From the NCBI GenBank assembly GCA_017455385.1, contig JAFTBD010000032.1:1-10418 (forward strand): 10,418 nucleotides of DNA. Direction: 5' to 3'. Source of the DNA: Clostridia bacterium. Its GTDB lineage: Bacteria; Bacillota; Clostridia; Christensenellales; CAG-1252. Below the pieces are notes generated by a model. That model saw only the letters and a program-made list of their open reading frames with translations. It searched no databases and had not been told where the DNA came from. Positions 6,742-10,418 of this stretch are shown here, in pieces; the stretch's first letter is position 1; each line of letters starts with the position of its first letter. A program made the translations under genes and the position numbers.

Positions 6742-8934
6742 ATGGAAAAGAAAGATCCCAAAGCCCAAAACGCGGAATTGATGACCGAATTGCGTCGTTT
6801 GATCCCGGATGAGAACCTGCGCCTCTATATCTTCGGGGAGAATGACGACGACGTTCTGAACAAGAAGAGTTTGTGGAAGGGCAATAACTACTACAAATAC
6901 ATCAATAACGTCCTGAACCTCAGCTTCATGTACGTCTACGCGTGCTACCGCCGTATGATCGACAATATCGAGGAGATAGACGTCTCCGCCTTCTCCAGCA
7001 ATGCGAAGAGGGTCTATGACATCCTCAGCAAGCTGTATATCGGACGTTCGGTGAATACCGAGCTCATCCAGTTCGTCTTGATCGACCTCTACATCGATCT
7101 GACGGGAGAGAATACCCTCGGGGAGTATATCCCCGACTTCATGCAAACGGGACGCAAGATCGACTTCCACAGCTATTTCCGTAAAGTTATGGAGTGGCAG
7201 AAGACCTCCCGCTTGGAGAATGATCTCGACGAGATGCAGGGTATGTTCATGAAGCTCCTGCCGTGTCTGTCATACCTTCGCAACGTGTCGCTTGACGGAG
7301 AGAACGACGATTTCATCTTCCGCGTCAAAGGTTGGAAGGACGAGAGCAAATTCTATTGCAACCGCACCATCATCAAGGTGAATATGGGCAGGCGCCAGCG
7401 TTTCTACTTCCTCGAGAGCCTGACGGTCACGAATACCAAGCTGATGCTGTCTTATAATACCATCGACGGCAGCGGCTGTATCAATTACTACATCGCGGAG
7501 GACGAGCCCGAGGTGCTCGAGCTCGGCGACGACAACTCCATCTCTATCAATCGCAATTGCGGCGACGTCTTCTGTGAGATCACGGGACAGAGAATGGAAG
7601 GAGAGGATAGCCCGGAGCAGAAAGGCTTCATCGAGGATATCCACACCATCAATTATCGTTACATCAAGAATCTCGCGCTCTCTATCTCCGATTCGATGAG
7701 CGACGACGACAAGCGAAACCTGTTCAATCGTTTTTACGGCACCTATCCGAGCTCTTTCGCGTCCACGGCACCCGCAGGCGCAGAATTCTCGGTGGATCAT
7801 TACAATTGGGACAATGTCAGCATCATCCTCCTCATTGAAGCGAGCCCGACGAAGGTCCTGTACGAGCTATTGTATTTCAATCCGCAGATCATGCGTCCTC
7901 TTCTCAAAGAATTGGGGCTCCGCTTCCACGGCAGTCTTTCTGTCTGCAAGCTCACGCCGAAAGAACTGGACGCCAAGGTCCAGGAATACTACCTCAATAA
8001 TAAGCTGACCGGCTTCATTCAGAGAGAGGAGAATAATATCGGGGCGTTCTCCGAGAAGCGGAATGCGGAGATCAAGGCGCGTCTCATCGTGGACAGCCTG
8101 AACAGCTATTCCGTCGCGGATAAGCCCACGCGCCACGGCGTCAGTCTGTGGAGCATCGACGAGATCATCCTCTCCATCGAGAAGATCCAGCAGAATAGCG
8201 ACAAGGATCTTCAGCTCAAGATGCTCACCGAGGTCATGGGCGGGGTCTTCCGTCGTTTGATCTGTTTCTATAGGGGTATCTTCGCCTATGCCGCCGTGAT
8301 GGATAATTTCGACGTTACGGCATTCTCCCGCGCTCTCAACGAGGACGAGATCAAGGCATTCCAAGATCAGGCGATCAAGGCATTCCACGATGAAGCCAAA
8401 GTGTGGGCGGATAAGCTGAAAAAGACTCCCGTTCCCTCCGACGAATTCATCAAGCTCTGCGAGGACTGCGCCTTCAATTCCGGCAGCGTCCGCGACGAGA
8501 CCAAGTATATGCGTAGCGTCATCGGCAAGTCGGAGATCATCATCGGCGTCGACCTGAAAAAGCTCCTCGGTGCCGGCTTCGATTGGACGGAGAAGAATAA
8601 ACAGAATATCGACAAGCTCATCGCGAATTCGATGCGCTTCCTGCAATACATCAAAAACGGCGGTTTCAAGACCCATAACGTCGTGGACGCGGTCTATCCC
8701 TCTTGCGCCGTTTACATCAGCCATTTCAGCAATCGAGACGGGTATCGCACGATGACATTCCTCTTGACGGGAGAGGGCGGACACGAGGACAAAGAGATCA
8801 AGATCCTGACCGACTTCAAATATCGTATGGGAGAAGCGTATTACTGCCTGCCCAACGTCGCCCGCTCCAATAAGAATTGGTGGATCGAGCCCTTCATCGT
8901 GAATTGCAGAGACTTTGACGAGCTTTTCGACTGA
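6742..8934 (+). CDS. Large protein of unknown family (730 residues)
   Basis: I do not recognise this protein. The frame is open further upstream to 6607, but the ATG at 6742 is chosen because AAAGGAG (6729-6735) lies 6 nt before it, and the upstream extension would overlap the ATPase gene and encodes an arginine-rich shadow. The N-terminal part (1-180) is helical with many aromatic residues. Residues about 188-285 look beta-rich (RFYFLESLTVTNTKLMLSY, 220-238), and 300-650 are again mostly helical. The C-terminal part (about 650-730) alternates strand-like segments with conserved-looking tryptophans (NWWIEPFIVNCRDFDELFD, 712-730). Residues 537-551 contain an imperfect octamer repeat, IKAFQDQA then IKAFHDEA, reflected in a 24-nt DNA repeat. 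There is no signal peptide or membrane helix. The 11-nt gap to the ATPase gene suggests coupled expression and a shared complex (inference). Confidence 0.8.
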   Translation: MEKKDPKAQNAELMTELRRLIPDENLRLYIFGENDDDVLNKKSLWKGNNYYKYINNVLNLSFMYVYACYRRMIDNIEEIDVSAFSSNAKRVYDILSKLYIGRSVNTELIQFVLIDLYIDLTGENTLGEYIPDFMQTGRKIDFHSYFRKVMEWQKTSRLENDLDEMQGMFMKLLPCLSYLRNVSLDGENDDFIFRVKGWKDESKFYCNRTIIKVNMGRRQRFYFLESLTVTNTKLMLSYNTIDGSGCINYYIAEDEPEVLELGDDNSISINRNCGDVFCEITGQRMEGEDSPEQKGFIEDIHTINYRYIKNLALSISDSMSDDDKRNLFNRFYGTYPSSFASTAPAGAEFSVDHYNWDNVSIILLIEASPTKVLYELLYFNPQIMRPLLKELGLRFHGSLSVCKLTPKELDAKVQEYYLNNKLTGFIQREENNIGAFSEKRNAEIKARLIVDSLNSYSVADKPTRHGVSLWSIDEIILSIEKIQQNSDKDLQLKMLTEVMGGVFRRLICFYRGIFAYAAVMDNFDVTAFSRALNEDEIKAFQDQAIKAFHDEAKVWADKLKKTPVPSDEFIKLCEDCAFNSGSVRDETKYMRSVIGKSEIIIGVDLKKLLGAGFDWTEKNKQNIDKLIANSMRFLQYIKNGGFKTHNVVDAVYPSCAVYISHFSNRDGYRTMTFLLTGEGGHEDKEIKILTDFKYRMGEAYYCLPNVARSNKNWWIEPFIVNCRDFDELFD
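8349..8396 (+). repeat. Imperfect 24-nt tandem duplication inside the 730-residue gene
   Basis: GATCAAGGCATTCCA occurs at 8349-8363 and again at 8373-8387, one 24-nt period apart, and the rest of each unit is similar. It encodes two octamers, IKAFQDQA and IKAFHDEA, so the duplication keeps frame and helix register. It looks like replication slippage. Confidence 0.6.
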
Positions 8935-8966
8935 GCCTCGCTCTCACCTAAAAAAGGAGAAAAGAT

Positions 8967-9761
8967 ATGTTACACTATATGTTAGACGCCTATGGGACGG
9001 ACGAAGAGAATGCCAATAATCTGATGTGCGTGAACGAGCTCCTCATCAAAGTGATGCAGGATCTGTCCCTTTCTCCCGTGATGCCGCCTTTCCTCCTCCC
9101 GTATTATTACTGTGAGGATGCTTATGACGGCGGTATCTCCGCGTTCTGTTTCTGTAGGGGCGGGCACGTCACCATCCATACTTTCCCCTTCAAAGGATGC
9201 TATTTCGTGGACGTTTTCTGCGACGAATTCTTCACGAAGCAGGAGGCGGAGAAGGCATTCACCAATAGGCTCTACGCCCGCAAAGTGCAGTCGGAATTGG
9301 TGGACAGACGTTTCCCCGATTCTTTCCCGAAGAAAGAGGACGGAGACGCGGCGGATTTCGGTCCGCATTATCTCATCAACGTCAGCGACGTGGATCTCAC
9401 GATGGAATCGATCAACGTGATCCTCGACAGCATCCCCGACAAGATCGATATGTTGCCCATCACGCGCCCCTACGTGATCTTCGACCGCAATAAAGACCCT
9501 CGCTTCATCTCCGGCATCGTGCTGGTGGCGCAGTCGCATATCTCCATTCATTACGACATCAAGACCAAGCAGGTCTATATGGATATATTCTCCTGCAAGT
9601 TCCTGGACGACAGGAAGATCCGCAGCGTCATCGACGAGCTCTTCGGCGGGAAGGCGGAATACAGCCTTGTGGTGCGCGGGGCGAAATACGAGTGGAATTC
9701 TCAGACGTCGCGCGAACAGTACGACAGGAGCTCCTCTTGGAGAAATAACAGCATCAAATAA
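8967..9761 (+). CDS. Tandem S-adenosylmethionine decarboxylase (SpeD)-like protein
   Basis: This 264-residue protein reads as two fused SpeD-like halves. Bacterial SpeD (about 120-130 residues) cuts itself between Glu and Ser to make a pyruvoyl cofactor, then decarboxylates SAM for spermidine synthesis. Half 1 (about 1-110) starts like SpeD (HYMLDAYGTD, 3-12) and has GGHVTIHTFPFKG (65-77) and VDVFC (81-85). The cleavage Glu-Ser is replaced by Gly65-Gly66, so this half cannot self-process. Half 2 (about 134-242) has ISGIVLVAQSHISIH (181-195) and VYMDIFSCKFLD (203-214). Ser190, His195 and Cys210 keep the exact +5 and +20 spacing of Ser63, His68 and Cys83 of the Thermotoga enzyme, but the preceding Glu is Gln189. 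It could be a divergent decarboxylase, as some SpeD relatives act on ornithine or arginine, or a ligand-binding pseudoenzyme. The ATG follows AAGGAG by 7 nt. No speE-like gene is present, which argues against ordinary polyamine synthesis. Confidence 0.72.
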   Translation: MLHYMLDAYGTDEENANNLMCVNELLIKVMQDLSLSPVMPPFLLPYYYCEDAYDGGISAFCFCRGGHVTIHTFPFKGCYFVDVFCDEFFTKQEAEKAFTNRLYARKVQSELVDRRFPDSFPKKEDGDAADFGPHYLINVSDVDLTMESINVILDSIPDKIDMLPITRPYVIFDRNKDPRFISGIVLVAQSHISIHYDIKTKQVYMDIFSCKFLDDRKIRSVIDELFGGKAEYSLVVRGAKYEWNSQTSREQYDRSSSWRNNSIK

Positions 9762-9779
9762 GGTAGGTACATAGAGAAA

Positions 9780-10418
9780 ATGCAGGTATTCCGGATCTTG
9801 TTACCCTTGGCGATGATATTTGTTTTATCGAGAGCGCTGTGTGCGGTCTGTAAGAGACTGCATATACCTTTCGTCGTGGGCGAGCTCCTTGCCGGTGTCT
9901 TGATCGGACTCATCAAGTTTATCCCCGGGCAGGATATCATCACGGGCTTCACCGAGAGCGGATTGTCCTTCTTCGCGAAGATAGGCGTCATCCTCATCAT
10001 GTTCTCCGCAGGTCTCGGCACCGATATCAAGATGGTAAAGAGCACGGGAAAAGCCGCCGTGATCGTCACCTTACTCGGCGTTGCCGTTCCCATCGGGTTC
10101 GGATTCTTGACGGCGTGTCTCTTCCTCAATCACGGTTTCGCGGGATTGACGAGCGCGCAAGCCGTCAGTTATTTCTTCTACGGCGTCATCCTCACCGCGA
10201 CCTCGGTCTCTGTGACCGTCGCCACCTTGAAAGAGATGGGGAAACTGAATGGAAAGGTGGGCACCACCATCGTCACAGCCGCCATCTTGGATGATATCAT
10301 CGGCGTTATACTGCTTTCTTTTGCGGCGGGTCTCGGCGGCGAAGGCGGGAATGTCGGCATCGTGATCCTCAAAACGGTCATCTTCTTCGTCGTGGCGATC
10401 CCGCTCGGCTTTTTGCTC
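9780..10418 (+). CDS. CPA2-family Na+/H+ antiporter, NapA/GerN-like (3' end cut off)
   Basis: The first 213 residues of a multi-pass membrane transporter are present; the frame stays open to the window edge. Visible hallmarks of the monovalent cation:proton antiporter-2 family are GELLAGVLIGL (34-44), MFSAGLGTDI (74-83), the broken-helix segment ILTATSVSVTVATLKEMG (137-154) and AAILDDIIGVILLS (167-180). The Asp171-Asp172 pair corresponds to the ion-binding DD of NapA-type electrogenic Na+/H+ exchangers, whereas Kef potassium systems carry QD at this site. About six membrane segments are seen, and full family members have 10-13 with about 380-450 residues. The start at 9780 is preceded only by a weak AAGGTAGG at 9760-9767. 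It follows the SpeD-like gene by 18 nt on the same strand, so it may be co-transcribed, either as a functional member of the operon or as an unrelated read-through passenger. Confidence 0.85.
   Translation, partial: MQVFRILLPLAMIFVLSRALCAVCKRLHIPFVVGELLAGVLIGLIKFIPGQDIITGFTESGLSFFAKIGVILIMFSAGLGTDIKMVKSTGKAAVIVTLLGVAVPIGFGFLTACLFLNHGFAGLTSAQAVSYFFYGVILTATSVSVTVATLKEMGKLNGKVGTTIVTAAILDDIIGVILLSFAAGLGGEGGNVGIVILKTVIFFVVAIPLGFLL

Noticed and set aside
7867..8784. A 305-codon minus-strand open frame opposite the 730-residue gene
   Set aside because: No Shine-Dalgarno sequence and a typical antisense composition. The plus-strand gene has a strong ribosome binding site and fits the operon.
8967..9761. 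Ordinary spermidine-synthesis gene speD
   Set aside because: It is twice the usual length, the first half lacks the cleavage residues, the second has Gln in place of the cleavage Glu, and no speE, speA or speB gene is nearby. No gene symbol was given.

Overview
The window reads as chromosomal DNA of a moderately GC-rich Gram-positive-type bacterium, most likely a member of the Clostridia (Bacillota). The evidence is strong AAGGAG-type ribosome binding sites in front of most genes, a lipoprotein SGNH hydrolase, a DUF6273-like domain of the kind common in Clostridia, and an intergenic array of small palindromes joined by AATTCAT. The taxonomic call is an inference from style, not from a marker gene.

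Layout. Positions 1-493 carry no gene. They hold a terminator-like hairpin oriented for the minus strand (about 18-48), an array of short, unrelated-sequence palindromes (122-380), a pyrimidine-rich stretch and a 7-bp tandem repeat (451-482). A minus-strand gene (494-2209, GTG start) encodes a secreted lipoprotein with an N-terminal SGNH/GDSL hydrolase domain. Positions 2210-2543 form a divergent intergenic region with a plausible promoter, a 12-bp palindrome and a GC-only leader hairpin.

From 2544 to the right edge six plus-strand genes follow one another with gaps of only 11-32 nt, so they look like one operon: (1) a TIR-domain protein fused to a C-terminal DUF6273-like domain; (2) a 698-residue, mainly helical protein of unknown family with a short coiled coil; (3) a ParA/MinD-like ATPase with a KGGxGRT P-loop; (4) a 730-residue protein of unknown family; (5) a 264-residue protein that I read as two tandem S-adenosylmethionine decarboxylase (SpeD)-like domains, the first lacking and the second keeping the Ser/His/Cys catalytic positions; (6) a CPA2-type Na+/H+ antiporter of the NapA/GerN kind, cut off by the window end.

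Interpretation. A TIR domain next to a KGGxGRT ATPase, two large unknown proteins and a SpeD-like pseudo-dimer resembles a multi-gene conflict or signalling system (phage defence or stress-triggered NAD+ depletion). In this model the ATPase and the two large proteins would sense or regulate, the TIR protein would be a candidate NADase effector, and the SpeD-like protein would bind or process SAM, a polyamine or a related nucleotide signal. The system assignment is inference. The domain calls for TIR, ParA-like, SpeD-like, SGNH and antiporter rest on visible motifs. I cannot assign a function to the 698- and 730-residue proteins.
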